DNA of 64,000 bases from Sphagnum compactum (GCA_965153455.1 OZ234497.1:6510001-6574000), one strand, 5' to 3'. Positions 35,636 to 47,600 are shown, counted from the stretch's first letter. The notes: generated by a model not told the origin, from the sequence alone. Program-made: numbers and translations.

Positions 35636-38600
35636 CTACAACGTCAGTCCTGACAGTCCTTCCGGGAATTCAGACAGAAATGCTGCAACTGGATTTCCAG
35701 GTGTTGGAGGTGCTTGTCTCAGCTGGGTCTGGTACGATCCCGCCCTAGCCAGTGCATCTGCATCTGTGAAGGAATGAACACTCACTGTTTCTAACAAGAG
35801 CTGCCTTGTGATGAAATCTATATTTTCACGGAGAACTTCAATTTCTCCAAACGGTAACGTCAAGTCCAAAGCATGTTCACCAACTGAAAGAGTCTCATCT
35901 TTCTTGAACTTGATGAAGGGCATGCACTGCTTCTGAATTTGTTTGAAATCTGCTTGTTGGCCAACAGAGCTGCTCTTCAAATCTGCCATGATTTCTGCAT
36001 CGGGTGAAAAGGTCTGTGTAGACCTGTAATGCTTTTGCAAAATCTTCATGCATTCCTCTTGCCACCCACCATACTCCTCTGCCACAAAAATGAGTGCAAT
36101 AGAGGGTGGTTTGGAAGGTACTGGCACCCCAGTGCTACCTTTGGCACCTTGCTTGACCTTCTTGGATGCTGCTTGTTTTTGCAGGGTTTTCCGCACAGTT
36201 ACAATCACATCTTGCAAGTACTTGTTGGCCCTCTGGAGAATAAAATCTGGAGCCTCGGCCAAAGGCCACCCTGCTTTAACTGCAAAGCCCTCTTGTTTGA
36301 ATATCTCAGACCAAACATGCTCTGCATAGTGTGGGCAGATGGGAGTGAGAAGCCGTGTCTGCACATCCATGAATCTCCAAATGAGATCCTTATGCATACC
36401 TGCAGATCCGCAGGCAAGCCTGTATTCATCTCGGGCTGTTTGGAGATCATAGAAACCTGTCTTAAGTGCCTCCCTGAAGAGCATGGAGTTATAATTGTCT
36501 TCAGTTACTTTGATGGCAATGTTCATCTCATTATCAAACACCCGATCAGCAAATGAGGTGGCAGCACCTGTGCGCAAAGAAGACTCTGCAGCTAGAACTT
36601 CCTCCATCCATGTCAACTCTTTTGTCAACCGCAAAATGGCAGAATTTGCTGTCTCAAAAACAAAGTTCGCATCATCCATTCCATCACCAGCATCAGCTAA
36701 TGCAAATCTAGTTGCATCAGCTGAGAATCTCTGAATTGAGGACAAAATAGTCAAGAAGTTGCCGGTGGATTTTGACATCTTCTCTGAGTTCAGCATAAGA
36801 TGCCCATTACACCGGAATGCTCGAGGCCACTTCTGCTTCGGGAACATTGCTGTGTGGTTGTAAATGCAGAATGTCAAGTGGTTCTGGATGAGGTCTTTAC
36901 CGGAAACACGAAGATCAAAAGGGTACCAGTACTCAAACTCCTTTCGCATCTGGTACAGCAGGTCTGGAGAGATTGTTGTCTTAGGCATCGGTCCTTGTTG
37001 GAAGATGTAGTCCCAAACCTCATGAGTCATCTCTTCAGGCCTGATTTGACTATTTGTTCTCCCGTACAAATCTCCTCCCTGTAGAACATGAGCAACTGTG
37101 TAGAATGCCATGTAAATTGTAGAGTCAGACAGTGATTCAATGAGGAACTGAGGGTCCCAAGGAACTCGTGTTCCCAAGCCAAAGGACCTAGAGCATGCCC
37201 ACTGGTTAAGCCACCCCAAAGTATGCTCAAATCCATGACGAGCTTCATCATTGAAAAGCTCCATACTTGTCAGGCATTCTTCAGCTAAAGCTTTCCATTC
37301 TTTCTCCCCATAGAGCAAGTACCACTGGTCAGTGAGAGCAACAACACATTCATCCCCTGACCTTGACATAACCTTCTTCTCAGGCTCAGAGTAAGACACA
37401 GCTTGCTTTGTTTCTTCAAGCAGCTTGCGAATCAATGGCTTGGCATCTGAGACCTTCGAACCAGCATGTGCACCCACCAGCATTGTTCCTTCAGTAAAGC
37501 CCTTTAAGTATGTCAGGCGTTTGGCTTCTGCCAGTTTCTCCTTATCATTCTGACTCTGGATCTTCAAGTCAATGCAGACTTTTTCTGCTGCCACATCCCC
37601 GAATTCAGGAATGTTGATAATTGGAATCACCTCAAATGGCAGAACCCATTCATCTTGAACCCTGAACTTCTGCCGGAGAGCTGGCTTTGACTTTAGATCC
37701 TTAAGGGCCATGTAATCATCAGGAGAATCACTTGGCACACTTGTTACTATTCCCGTTCCTTTGTCTGTGAGGATGGTGAGCATGGGAAGAGCATAAATTA
37801 CAGAATGTTTGGTGAGGGGAGAATGGAGGGGAAGACCAATTAGGTCATGACCTGTGAGCTCCAATAGACAAGTAGGCTTTTCAGGTACCTTTGACATGTG
37901 CTGGTAGGCAAGGTTCAGAGCAGCACGCTTGGTAACTACAAACACTTCCACCTCATTGATTTCAAAAGCTCCGTACTGGCCATCCGGCAGCACCCAAGCA
38001 TTTGTCTGCCCATACATTGTCTCAGGTCTCAGTGTAGCCGCAGCAAGAAACACTCTCTTGCCACTTAGAGCTCTTAGCTTTCCTGTGAAAGGAGCAATGA
38101 CTTCCATCTTGATAAGAGTATATTCTTGGGGCTGCACACCTTCACCCGATGCTCGATCATGATCTGCACAAGGCTGACCATCAAAGGGAGAGTAAATTGT
38201 ATTCCGCATTGCCTTGATGATCTTCCCCTGATTCTTCAAAGTTTGCAAATGCCACCTCACAAATGAATCATAAAAAGGATTCATGTCTGTGGTGATGAAA
38301 GACCGCCGCCAATCCACGCCTGCTCCAAAAGCTTTCAGATGCTCCTTGGCAAGAGGAGGAAAATACTCAAGCCAGTAATACGGATCCTGGAACTTCTGGA
38401 TTTCCTTATCCTCCAACTCCAGAGCCTGCATAATCTCCCACTGGTACTTGGCAGTTCCAGCTTTGGCAGTTGATTTGGACTTCTTACTCTTGAATTTTTC
38501 TGGCTCCGCTCTCTCAGCAGCTGCAGGAGACTCAGCAACCACAGGAGGAAGACCTACAGTCGTCTTGTTCTTGTTCTTGTTCTCATTTTCCTCCTCTTCC

Positions 38601-38980
38601 TCCTCCTCTGCACTTGGAAACACAGGAGGGTTTCCGAACTGTGCAACTTCCCTCGCCAGTTTATCTGCACATGCCTTGATAGGCATGCCGGTACAATGGA
38701 AGGCGAAAGGGAACAGCACTTGCTTGCCTCTCAGCCGGTGATAGGCAGCAGCAAACTCTAATTTGGAGAGACTGAAAGCATGACCTAAGTGCAGCAAGCC
38801 ATTCATGTAAGGATAAGGGAAGTTGCCGAAAAACTTTTCACCTTCTTCAGCAGCTGCTGCTGCTGCCGCCGCCGCTGGTGCTTCCACTTCAAACACTTTT
38901 CCATCCTCCCACTTCTTCTGCACTCTCTTCTCTATCTCCAGCAGCCTATCCCTGCGCGCATGGCTCTTTATTCCCTCCAT
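35636..38980 (-). CDS. LARS1: Leucyl-tRNA synthetase, cytosolic (eukaryotic) type, intronless
   Basis: It charges tRNA-Leu with leucine in the cytosol. A single 1114-codon frame covers the whole class-Ia enzyme. HLGH (residues 64-67, after NFPYPYMNGLL) is the HIGH signature. A CP1 editing domain at about residues 270-520 contains TLRPETMYG and GTGIVTSVPSDSPDDY, the latter with the conserved editing aspartate. KMSKS lies at residues 734-738 (36767-36781). An anticodon-binding region and an archaeal/eukaryotic-type C-terminal extension follow. The length matches plant and animal cytosolic LeuRS (about 1090-1180 aa). The frame continues 20 codons upstream from a GTG, but the ATG at 38980 (MEGIKSHARRD) is the real start. 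Lineage-specific low-complexity inserts occur near residues 36-44 (poly-Ala) and about 124-145 (Glu/Asn/Lys). It has no introns, unlike its neighbours. Confidence 0.97.
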   Translation of the reverse strand: MEGIKSHARRDRLLEIEKRVQKKWEDGKVFEVEAPAAAAAAAAAEEGEKFFGNFPYPYMNGLLHLGHAFSLSKLEFAAAYHRLRGKQVLFPFAFHCTGMPIKACADKLAREVAQFGNPPVFPSAEEEEEEENENKNKNKTTVGLPPVVAESPAAAERAEPEKFKSKKSKSTAKAGTAKYQWEIMQALELEDKEIQKFQDPYYWLEYFPPLAKEHLKAFGAGVDWRRSFITTDMNPFYDSFVRWHLQTLKNQGKIIKAMRNTIYSPFDGQPCADHDRASGEGVQPQEYTLIKMEVIAPFTGKLRALSGKRVFLAAATLRPETMYGQTNAWVLPDGQYGAFEINEVEVFVVTKRAALNLAYQHMSKVPEKPTCLLELTGHDLIGLPLHSPLTKHSVIYALPMLTILTDKGTGIVTSVPSDSPDDYMALKDLKSKPALRQKFRVQDEWVLPFEVIPIINIPEFGDVAAEKVCIDLKIQSQNDKEKLAEAKRLTYLKGFTEGTMLVGAHAGSKVSDAKPLIRKLLEETKQAVSYSEPEKKVMSRSGDECVVALTDQWYLLYGEKEWKALAEECLTSMELFNDEARHGFEHTLGWLNQWACSRSFGLGTRVPWDPQFLIESLSDSTIYMAFYTVAHVLQGGDLYGRTNSQIRPEEMTHEVWDYIFQQGPMPKTTISPDLLYQMRKEFEYWYPFDLRVSGKDLIQNHLTFCIYNHTAMFPKQKWPRAFRCNGHLMLNSEKMSKSTGNFLTILSSIQRFSADATRFALADAGDGMDDANFVFETANSAILRLTKELTWMEEVLAAESSLRTGAATSFADRVFDNEMNIAIKVTEDNYNSMLFREALKTGFYDLQTARDEYRLACGSAGMHKDLIWRFMDVQTRLLTPICPHYAEHVWSEIFKQEGFAVKAGWPLAEAPDFILQRANKYLQDVIVTVRKTLQKQAASKKVKQGAKGSTGVPVPSKPPSIALIFVAEEYGGWQEECMKILQKHYRSTQTFSPDAEIMADLKSSSVGQQADFKQIQKQCMPFIKFKKDETLSVGEHALDLTLPFGEIEVLRENIDFITRQLLLETVSVHSFTDADALARAGSYQTQLRQAPPTPGNPVAAFLSEFPEGLSGLTL

Positions 38981-39091
38981 CGCTTCCCCTCGTCTCACCT
39001 CCCTTCCCGCACGCGACTTCCACCACCCTCTCTCCCGCACAAACTCCCTCGCGAGAAGAGGGAAAGAGAGCGAGCGAGCGAACGAGCTTGC

Positions 39092-39112
39092 TTTAGGGTT
39101 TTACTAGGGTTT
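39092..39112 (-). promoter_or_regulatory. Double telobox-like motif upstream of LeuRS
   Basis: Read on the minus strand, AAACCCTAGTAAAACCCTAA lies about 110-130 bp upstream of the LeuRS ATG. Teloboxes (AAACCCTA) are common in promoters and 5' leaders of plant translation-machinery genes. Assignment rests on motif and position only. Confidence 0.55.
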
Positions 39113-39130
39113 CTTCCTCCTGCTCTTATC

Positions 39131-39304
39131 CACATCTCAATCGAGGTCTCGATATCCATCTAGGCACTCATCCACGTCTCAATCGAGGTCTTTATATCCA
39201 CCTAGGTACTCATCTACATCTCAATCGAGATCTTGGGATACATATAGGTACTCACTCATCCATGTCTCAATCGAGATCTTGATATCATCCTAGGCACTCG
39301 TCCT
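39131..39304. repeat. 42-bp minisatellite upstream of LeuRS
   Basis: Four copies start at 39131, 39173, 39215 and 39261 with core YCAYRTCTCAATCGAGRTCT and then TATCC-CCTAGGYACTCATC. The first two intervals are exactly 42 bp. The third is 46 bp because CTCA is doubled. It lies 150-325 bp upstream of the LeuRS ATG, in its promoter region. Confidence 0.88.
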
Positions 39305-39936
39305 ATTTATCTCCACGGGACCAGGTTTTTTATAAAATATTTAAATGTAAATATTAATGTTAAAGTTTAAATTTGTGATATCGAAAATTTGGCGAATTTT
39401 TCCCCAAAAATAGCAAAATTAGCTGAAATTACACTTGGAAAAATAAAATTCCAAAAATTTACCGATTTTTTTTCAAAAAGAAGCAAAATTTGTTGGAAAA
39501 AAAAGAAATCACACCATATCAGGACATTTAATTGATGTGAGTTATAATATCTTGAAGGGTTCTGGTTTTGTTTTAGATAATTTTTTGAAGATATATATTT
39601 TTGCATGACCAAATATTTGAGTTTCCATCATTCTTCTTTTTTGCCTTAAGATACTTTTTAATGTAAATGGCAAGGCGCCAGTGTCACACACCCCCCTTGT
39701 TTCATATAATAACAATCAATAGGACCTAGTCAAGCAAGAAGTGGCTGTGAGCTTGAAGGGCAATGTCCCCTGAATGGCAATTATTCACATTCAATTCTCG
39801 GAATCAAAATTCTGGCAACCTATATCTACAATTTGCAGTCCAGAAACACGTTGAATATCACACATAGAATCGGTGATTTGCTCTGAAGAAGTCATTTTCA
39901 GAACCCATAATATGTACCTAGAATTGCTCTGCAATA
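39305..39936. other. Spacer between LeuRS and KOBITO1 homologue; transposon fragments
   Basis: Positions 39372-39500 match one arm of the foldback element at 44311-44627 (GTGATA, AAATTTGGCGAATTTTTCC). Positions 39535-39700 match 9365-9535. The part adjoining 39937 should be the 3' UTR of the KOBITO1 homologue. Confidence 0.55.
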
Positions 39937-41914
39937 TCAAGTCCTCAAAGAAATAGAGACCAATTGGTCCATGTCTGGGGGTGACAGTGGTGCGATGGCC
40001 GCCACTATTCCATCGGTGCTAAATTTGAGGAGCTTTCTTCTGTCTGCAGCTTGCTCATTAACTACATCCTTGGGTTGGCCTATTATACCTCGTACTGTAT
40101 ATATATCCTTACTTGCGCCTTTCACTTTGTTGTTGTTCATGATTGTGGAATTGCCCGTGTTGGTAGCTGGGATGGTGTTGGGTTGTGAGACAGAGGGCAG
40201 GACAAGCGTCTGTGAATGGGATTTTTCAAGACGAGCTTGTCCTGCTAGCAATGCATCACTGAAAACTCCTGCCTCACGTAGTCCTTGCACAATCACCTGA
40301 AAAAGAAGGAACCCATTTCTTAATTGTCATCATCTCTCTCTGAAGCCCTCTCCCATGAGGCCAAGAGTTCAAAACCTGGAGTGATTGCAAATAATCTAGG
40401 GAGAAGTTGCAGTATCAAACTTGTCAGAAAACCATACAATGAGGTGCGTGCAAAAGAATCGAAGACACCTTTACCTGTGGAGCATAGATACGTGTCAAGA
40501 GACCATTTCTCATCAGCTTCAAGTTCAGCTCCTTGTCTGTCCACACAACATGCTCCTTGTACCTGTAAATTTCAGGTGCATGCAATATCATGTCACTTTG
40601 ATTCTCCTGTGACAAAGTGAGAAAGCAGATGAGAGGGGAAAAAGCATAAAATGTGACAAATTTGGTGCAGAGCACGAGTTGAGGGAAAGGTAGACTACCA
40701 GCGCTTCATCTCTTCCTGTGAAGCTGTTGAAGCAATAATGAAGGCCTGCAATACAACCACAGCCATGGAAAGTGAGAACTACTATCCCAACCCACTACCA
40801 TAGCTGTGTAAAACAAACTGATAGGAAAAGGTTGCACACATGAGCAAGAGGTATAAGTACAACATGCTTACTGCACGATCAAACTCAAGCATGAAGCAGC
40901 GCTTCACATCCTCCTTAGTGGGTTTGCATCCACACCGGTCACGACGTGAGCTCAGATCAGAGAACTTGGTATATGTGTAATGAAGAACTGCAGCCTCCTC
41001 AAATTTTATTTCACTACAACAAATGCAAAATCAATACAAGTCTTAACAAACTGAAAACTCCAAAACCTAGAACTCAGCCTCCTGTCCAAGACACAACAGC
41101 AGCCCTCATCTGAGTGTGTCTGCAGCCAACAAAACTACACTAAACACAGAACTTCCATACAAGCCAGAGCATCAAATGATGCTTGACAACTGCCTTAAAT
41201 GCATCATAGAAATCTGTTTGAGTTGAACTTCTGCAATGAGGAAATTGGGTACAAAGGAAGGAAGCTTGTTCTCTCACTTGGGTGATTTCATGTAATTGTG
41301 CCACCGATGAGCTCCATTGGGCCTCATGTTGTCCTGGACACGGGAAGCTGCCTTTCCATTTCCATAGGTCAAGAAGTAATTAGGGTTACCACGAGTGGCT
41401 TCACGGTACAGTTCAAGATAGGTCTCCTTCATAACATGGTCATAGTTCTTCTTGAACATCGATACCTGCAGCTTGTACAAAGAAAGACATGTGAAAGTAG
41501 AAACAGGTGTTGTTTGTGTAAAGCACCTCAAAACAACAGAACTCTTTACTCATCCCTCTTTGCTGCAGCAAACTGAAAAACTGATTGGCATCTGAGGCAT
41601 GTCACATCTTTGCAGTTGTGCATCAAGAGACAGGAGAACAAGAACAACTCTTCGCTCACCTCACTAAAGGGATCCTTGATGTCATCGTGTTCAATAGCAC
41701 TCTCCTGCATCAAGAACACCCACCCATATGACACCCATCAGATCCAGATTATCCATGTTTGTTGCAAGGCAGAGGATCAGAAAAAAAAAGGATGAAGAGA
41801 AGAAAACAAACAATGAAGGAGACATTGGTGTCACTTCCAGAACTGCTGGTGCTACTCACAAGGTGGAGGATGGGCTGAATCACAAATGAAGAAGAGGAAA
41901 AGAAAAGAAAACAG

Positions 41915-41955
<41 letters not shown>

Positions 41956-43933
41956 AACTTGCAAAATGCAAAAGCAATAAAAATCTGCAGTCTCAACCTC
42001 CCAGCAAGGGCCCACAAGGAACAACCTTGTACATTAGAATGACAGAAACTAGCAACAAAGGCAATTCTGGAATTCTCACATCTTTGTGCATGCCATGAAG
42101 TTTAACTCACATAATTTGGGAACACAGCCATATCCACGTCTGCTGCTACATCTTGTAGCAAGCGTTGCAGTGAATATTCTGCAGCACCTGCTGGGTGTAG
42201 CAACTCATCAGTGTCAAGATGAATTATCCAGTCCATGCCTGCTTCCTGCACTCAGGTTGCAAAATCCACACCAAAGATCAATCATCAGCCTGTTTGTCTG
42301 TTTGTGTCCCACACTCCTTGTGAAGAAAATGGTGCAGATATGCCATTTTGATCCTAGACACCCCAAGAGATAATCCCAGAATATCCTTGGATGATCAAAG
42401 ACGCAGACAATGATGCAGAAATGAGGGAAAAACTGCTGTGTCTTGTGCAGTGGATGCAGGCGAAGCTCACCCTTGCAAAAACAATGGCCATCTCCATGTT
42501 TAGGGACTGCTTCACAAAAAGCTCATAGTTACAGGGCTTGAAAAAGAAACCTGCCAACCAAGTCTCATTCCAAATCCGACTGCAAAACCCAACACACACA
42601 CACACACAACAGCACACACATAGGTATTCTCTAATGCTTTTGCATTTACAAAAAACACTCTGTAGTTGAAAGAATCACAAAAATGCAATACTGATCTCCC
42701 GGTGATATCAAGTGGGCAAGGATCATGCTCCCTAAATTTGTGATACTTCTGGAAGCAAAAAAAAACACAGACAAAAAGCCTGATAAAATGTCAAACCTCT
42801 TGGCCTGCTTATCTTCCAGCTCCTTGGTAGGATGGATCACCATCACCCCCTGCCATCACCCACAGAACATTCATTCCAATCTATACACTCCTGACAAAGA
42901 ATTGGTGGAATGCAACGTGACCTAAACAAGATTGCCAACTGATCATTAGATCCTTGACAAGTTTGCATGGGTATTTATCTATCTATCACACTCCTGTTGA
43001 CATAGAGATTGTAAGTAAGAAAGAGTCAAGAAGGCAGTAATCAGTGAAGTGTGGAGATGAGTGTCCAAATTATTGCAAGCAATTGGTAGCTCTCCAATAC
43101 AACAGAATGAATAACAGAGGTGTGGTGGTGGTAGCAGAAGGGTAGAGGACAGCATACAGGGATGGCTTCAAGAACTGCAGTTGAGTGGGGGGATGCAGCC
43201 TTGCTTTCAACAAAGAGGAAGAAATTGGTGACCCCAATGACCCGATGGTAGTAGAGCCATGGTAGAATCTGCTCTAGCCCTGCTGATGTGCTTGTAGTTA
43301 TTGAGATCTGCATTCCCCCCACATTCTCGTTTCCCACACCAATACTTATCAGCAAAATCCTGATCCAGCAAAGAAACAAAACACCCCTTGGAACCCTAAA
43401 CCTTGGGGCTTAACACTGGATTTTTATCGGGCTTCATGAGATCCACCCAAGTAGACGAAGAAGAATGATCCCATCCGTATGTGAGCAGCAATCAAGCTTA
43501 CACAACTGAGAAGAGGGTTTAGGGTTTTTTTTTCTTTGGTGGATCTCGGTGAGTTTACCTTGGGAGTGGCGGCATTGAGGATGTCGTACTTCCATCCTGG
43601 TTGATGCATTCTACCACCACGCTGCAACAACTGGTTGGCACAATCTGAATTGGTGATCGCACCACCGCCACCGCCAGCACCTGTACGCGAGCTGCGTAAG
43701 TCAAGCTGCAGCACAACACCAGGGAGGCGGGAGTTGCCGCCTGCGGCAAGCTGCCCAATGCCAGCCGGATCCACCAAGCCGCCGCCGCCGCCTCCTCCTC
43801 TCCGTTGCAACATGAATGCAAACAATGCTAGCGACAATGGCAATGCTGTCAAAACCAAAAGCATTTTCGTTAACGCAGCCGATTGATGAGTCGCCACAGC
43901 CGCAGCAGATCGGGAACTGTAACCTCCCGCCAT
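39937..43933 (-). CDS. KOB1: KOBITO1/ELD1/ABI8 homologue, type II membrane glycosyltransferase-like protein
   Basis: KOBITO1 in Arabidopsis is a Golgi/plasma-membrane glycosyltransferase-like protein needed for normal cellulose synthesis, cell elongation and plasmodesmatal permeability. Eleven-exon model: 43933-43559, 43307-43158, 42849-42797, 42579-42471, 42245-42111, 41704-41660, 41465-41278, 41013-40872, 40745-40699, 40562-40475, 40296-39937 (1692 nt, 563 aa; Arabidopsis about 530). All junctions keep phase. The N-terminus MAGGYSSRS is followed by a signal anchor at residues 24-42. Exon 2 has [17 protein letters not shown], exon 4 [11 protein letters not shown] and [16 protein letters not shown]. 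Exon 5 has [10 protein letters not shown] with the DxD motif (about 240-242), exon 7 [14 protein letters not shown] and [13 protein letters not shown], and exon 8 [20 protein letters not shown]. The Gly-rich stem (residues 46-92) and the long C-terminal tail after QALRE-like [10 protein letters not shown] are poorly conserved. Confidence 0.95.
41921..41952. repeat. (AG)n microsatellite in intron 5 of the KOBITO1 homologue
   Basis: About 16 uninterrupted AG dinucleotides follow an A/G-rich stretch. On the transcribed (minus-sense) strand this is a (CT)n tract within the intron between exons 5 and 6. Confidence 0.92.
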
Positions 43934-44310
43934 TTATCACTTCACAGCACACTCAACCCCACAAACCGATCAAACAAAAAATCTTCAAAGCGATCTCCGA
44001 AGATACCCTCCTCCTCCTCCTCCTCCTCCTGCCTCTTCCTCTTGCCAATTACAAAAGGAAACCCATTCTTCCCAAAATCTCCATCTCTCCTCCTGCAAAA
44101 ACAATTTGCATTCTCTCCAGATCTCCATCTTCTCTCCTTCAAAGAGAATTTCCATTCCCGTCAACCTTTCCTCTTCCTGCTCCTCCTCTGCTATCTCTTC
44201 CAGCTTTCGAAGTGCTTCCGAGATGGATCAAAAACCAAAAACCCTGTTTGTTAAACCCTAAACCCTAAACCCCCTGAACCCTAAACCCCCTTTTCCTCAT
44301 TAATTGTCAA
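43934..44310 (-). promoter_or_regulatory. 5' leader/promoter of the KOBITO1 homologue with telomere-like repeats
   Basis: CTCCTC repeats (about 44009-44030) lie in the leader. TTAAACCCTAAACCCTAAAC, then CCCCTGAACCCTAAACCCCC, lies at about 44249-44291. That makes three CCCTAAA-type units some 320-360 bp upstream of the ATG, which act as a telobox cluster or are a short interstitial telomere-like tract. No TATA box was assigned. Confidence 0.5.
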
Positions 44311-44627
44311 TTTTGTGATACCAAAATTTGGCGAATTTTTCCTACACATTGCAAAAGTAGTCAAATTTACACTATAAAAACAAAAATTTCCAGAATTTCC
44401 CAATTCTTTTCCTTTAAAAAACAAAAAAAATTGTTGAAAAAAGATCATAGATCCCACATTCAAATTTTTTTCAACAAATTTCACTCAGTGATTTTTTTGG
44501 GGAAATTTTAGTTTTTTCAACAAAAAAAAAACTTGACAAAACCAGGGAAATGTTTGTTTTTCTAGTGTAAATTTGACTTCTTCTTCTATTTTTTGGAAAA
44601 TATTTGCCATTTTTTAATATCACAAAA
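44311..44627. mobile_element. Foldback (long inverted repeat) element
   Basis: A 317-bp near-palindrome. The left arm starts TTTTGTGATACCAAAATTTG and the right arm ends with the matching ATTTTTTAATATCACAAAA. Inner matches AGTCAAATTTACACTATAAA / TCTAGTGTAAATTTGACTTC show that each arm is about 110-120 nt. It lies just upstream of the KOBITO1 homologue. A single-arm copy lies at 39372-39500. Confidence 0.75.
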
Positions 44628-47600
44628 ATGAAAAGAAACCTTAAGATTCCTACCAAACAAGAATTTTAATTAAAAATAAATCATAAGCTTCTTCTTGTAC
44701 TCACACAACACAAGTATACCGTAGTACCTTTACCATTTCGACAACAAAATTGTTGAATAATTAATTAAATTTGAAATCTTAATTTTGGCATTTGATTTTT
44801 TAATTCTGAAATTTTAGATAGGTAATAGTTATAGGAAATAATAAACAGGGTTTTGTCATTGTTATGGAACAACCTAATGTGTTTAAATTGTTTCGATTTT
44901 AAAGTCGATGTCATGAAAGGTTTGTGGTTTAAAACTTAACAGCTGAACTTTTGATTTTATTAAAATTTTGGCACAAATAACAAATACCTTTTCAAAAGTT
45001 TAACAAAATACAAAATTATTTAATTTATGCTGAAATGGTAAAGGTACTATGGGTAGTATGATTCATGTTAATTAGTTGGGCATACATCATACTTCTTTTT
45101 TTTTCACCCCTCTTAGTTTTTTCATTGACCCAATGCCCAAAACATATAATCTGTCGCAACTTTAGCCTTGGGCTTGCGACCAAAGCAAGGGCTTGTAAGG
45201 TTGCGGGCCAAGAGAGAAGCTCGGGAGTCACACTGCATGCTCTTGGAAGTGTAAGAGAGTGTGAGAGAATGAACCCTCACACTCTCAAGGGGGTTTCCAC
45301 TTTGGGAATTAGAGTTCCGATGGACTCCCGAATCTTCAGAGGGCAATTGCAAGGGTCAAAACTCATTGGATTAAAAAGTTCCTTATATCATTGGAAAGTT
45401 CTTGGAACGTAGATGTTTAAAATGGGCTCGCATGACCCATTTGGACATTTCAAACACAAGTTATGGCCAAAAGAAGAGCCGGGAGTCAAATTGACTTAAA
45501 ACCACTAAAAGTCGAGAATCGACCTGATTTCCTTACGTGCAGATGGCATGCAACATCCGTTGGAAAGCTCTCGACGAGGGCTACAACTTTGCTTCAGAAC
45601 TCATCTCAATTGGAAGTTTGCACGCAAAGTTATGGGGCCCCAAAGTCGGGGAAGTCCCAACTTTGGCAATTTCGAGATTTCCACTTGTGAGTTCCGGGAC
45701 AAAATGCCATTTAGATGTGGGCCTCGTGGAGAGGCACAGAGTATACCATAATGGGGAAGGTGGTGGCTTCCCCCAAGTCCGGGCCGTGGTGAGTCTTGTG
45801 AATCCGAGTTACCTGTGGTTTGTCCTCGCACCAAAAGTGCTCCAACTATGCACTAACCATTTCGTGTTGATTTTGTGCATGTCCGTGTGAGTAGTTGATG
45901 CTTGTCATTCTTCCTAGTCCCATCCCGGAATTTCAGCACGCCCCTCTACCCCTCCAAAGTGCTATGAGCGAGGGAGCGTGCCCTGACTCCTTACTCTTCC
46001 GTTTTTTTTAAAGTTTGGACTCACATTTGAGTCCCTCAAGGAGTTGGGAACACATCATAATCCAAGTTATGACACACTTAAAATATAAATTGTCTTGATG
46101 ACTTGTTGATTTGAAAACTCATGCATGCAAGTTCATCTCAAAAAATACTTTAATTTATAGAAGTCAAACTTCACTCATGAAGTTTTATGTATGGAAATTT
46201 CAAAAAACATGATTTGGAAACAAGTTTGCAATATGAATAAGGCTGAACTTAGTAGGTTCTAAAAACTTGTCAAATGTACTTGCAAGATTTTGTTGTTCAC
46301 ATTGTAGAGATGACATCATCCAAGTTTCCTATAAATCTTGAACAAGTTTTGATCTTCCAATCTCTCTTAACCTAGAACCAAGGTTTGTGTGTTCACAAAA
46401 ACTTTTGTAACATCATCCAACTTCACAACTTGGGGTATCATCATACATTTCCATAAAGATTGTGACCTTAAATAGTCAATCCCATTGTTTTTGTATGGCA
46501 AAACTCATATGTTACAAGGCAAAATTGTTCAAATTTTAGCATTTTCGAAAGCACACTTAAAAGAGTACTACCAATCTTCTTCTTCATCTTATATTTGCAA
46601 AAATGTTACAATTCTTTCCATGATGTTGCTATGTGTCAAACAAACCGTATTCTTACAAAAAAACAAGTTCCATACTTGACATATTCATCAAGTGCCTTTT
46701 ACATCTATTCAAAACTATCATTCATATGAGGAAGTTGAAAGTGTTCTTCCCTTTAGTCTTTCAAGTCATATCCACTCATGCTAATGTATGTGTGCATGCC
46801 AACTCCCTTCAATAGTTTGCAGTGCACATGATGTCCTAGTGGAGCAATTGTCACATCATCCCAACCTAAGGTTTTTTTGATCAAATTTGTTCAAAGTTAT
46901 AACATTGGAAATATAAATCCTACACACCATCTAGAAGTGAAGTTTTGAAAGACTCCCTCCTATCTGCAAAGCACACAATCCTAACACACATCTATCCTCT
47001 ATGAACTTCTCTATAATAGCCAACATTTTTGTGGGAATGTCAAAACACCCCACACTAATTGTGATGTTAACTTCCAAAAGTTTTTCATCCTTCAATTTCT
47101 TTTTGCCTTTATCTTTTGTATAAACTTTAAGAACTTTAAGAGAACACATGATTCCCAACCAAATCTTCAACTAAAAACAAGTAAACATGAAAAGATGGGA
47201 AGACCCAACCAAAAAACCACCAATGGCCCAAGAAAATAAAAGAAAACATTCATTGGTTGAATGCACTTTTTATTTCCAAAATTGTTTGTTACCATTTTTG
47301 GCATGGGCTAATGGTAGGGGAAAACATTGGTCACATATTTTGACATATTCTTATCAAAAAATAACTCCCCCATCCCACCCCCAAAAGGAAAAAATTGCAC
47401 TATCCTGAGTGCATGTTGAACCTTCCCATGGGCTGCATGAAATTTCTCTTTCCAAAACTATTCATTGCCATTTTTGGCCTAGGCTAATTTATGGGTAGAA
47501 TTTTGGGGAAATAACACAAGAACACACACCTCATTTGAAACCCAAGGGTTATGTAAGGAAAAATTTCTCACCACAAATTAAGTAATGTTGACATGGAGCA

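Noticed and set aside
35636-39040. Extending LeuRS 20 codons upstream to 39040
   Set aside because: That codon is GTG, not ATG. The ATG at 38980 gives the family-typical N-terminus.
43515-43525. AGGGTTTAGGGTT as a telobox promoter element of the KOBITO1 homologue
   Set aside because: It lies in intron 1, not upstream. An intronic enhancer role cannot be judged from sequence alone.
45065-45890. Frames of 115 and 117 codons in the GC-rich block
   Set aside because: They overlap frames on both strands and have no recognisable domain. High GC lowers stop frequency, and LTR-like DNA is a simpler reading.
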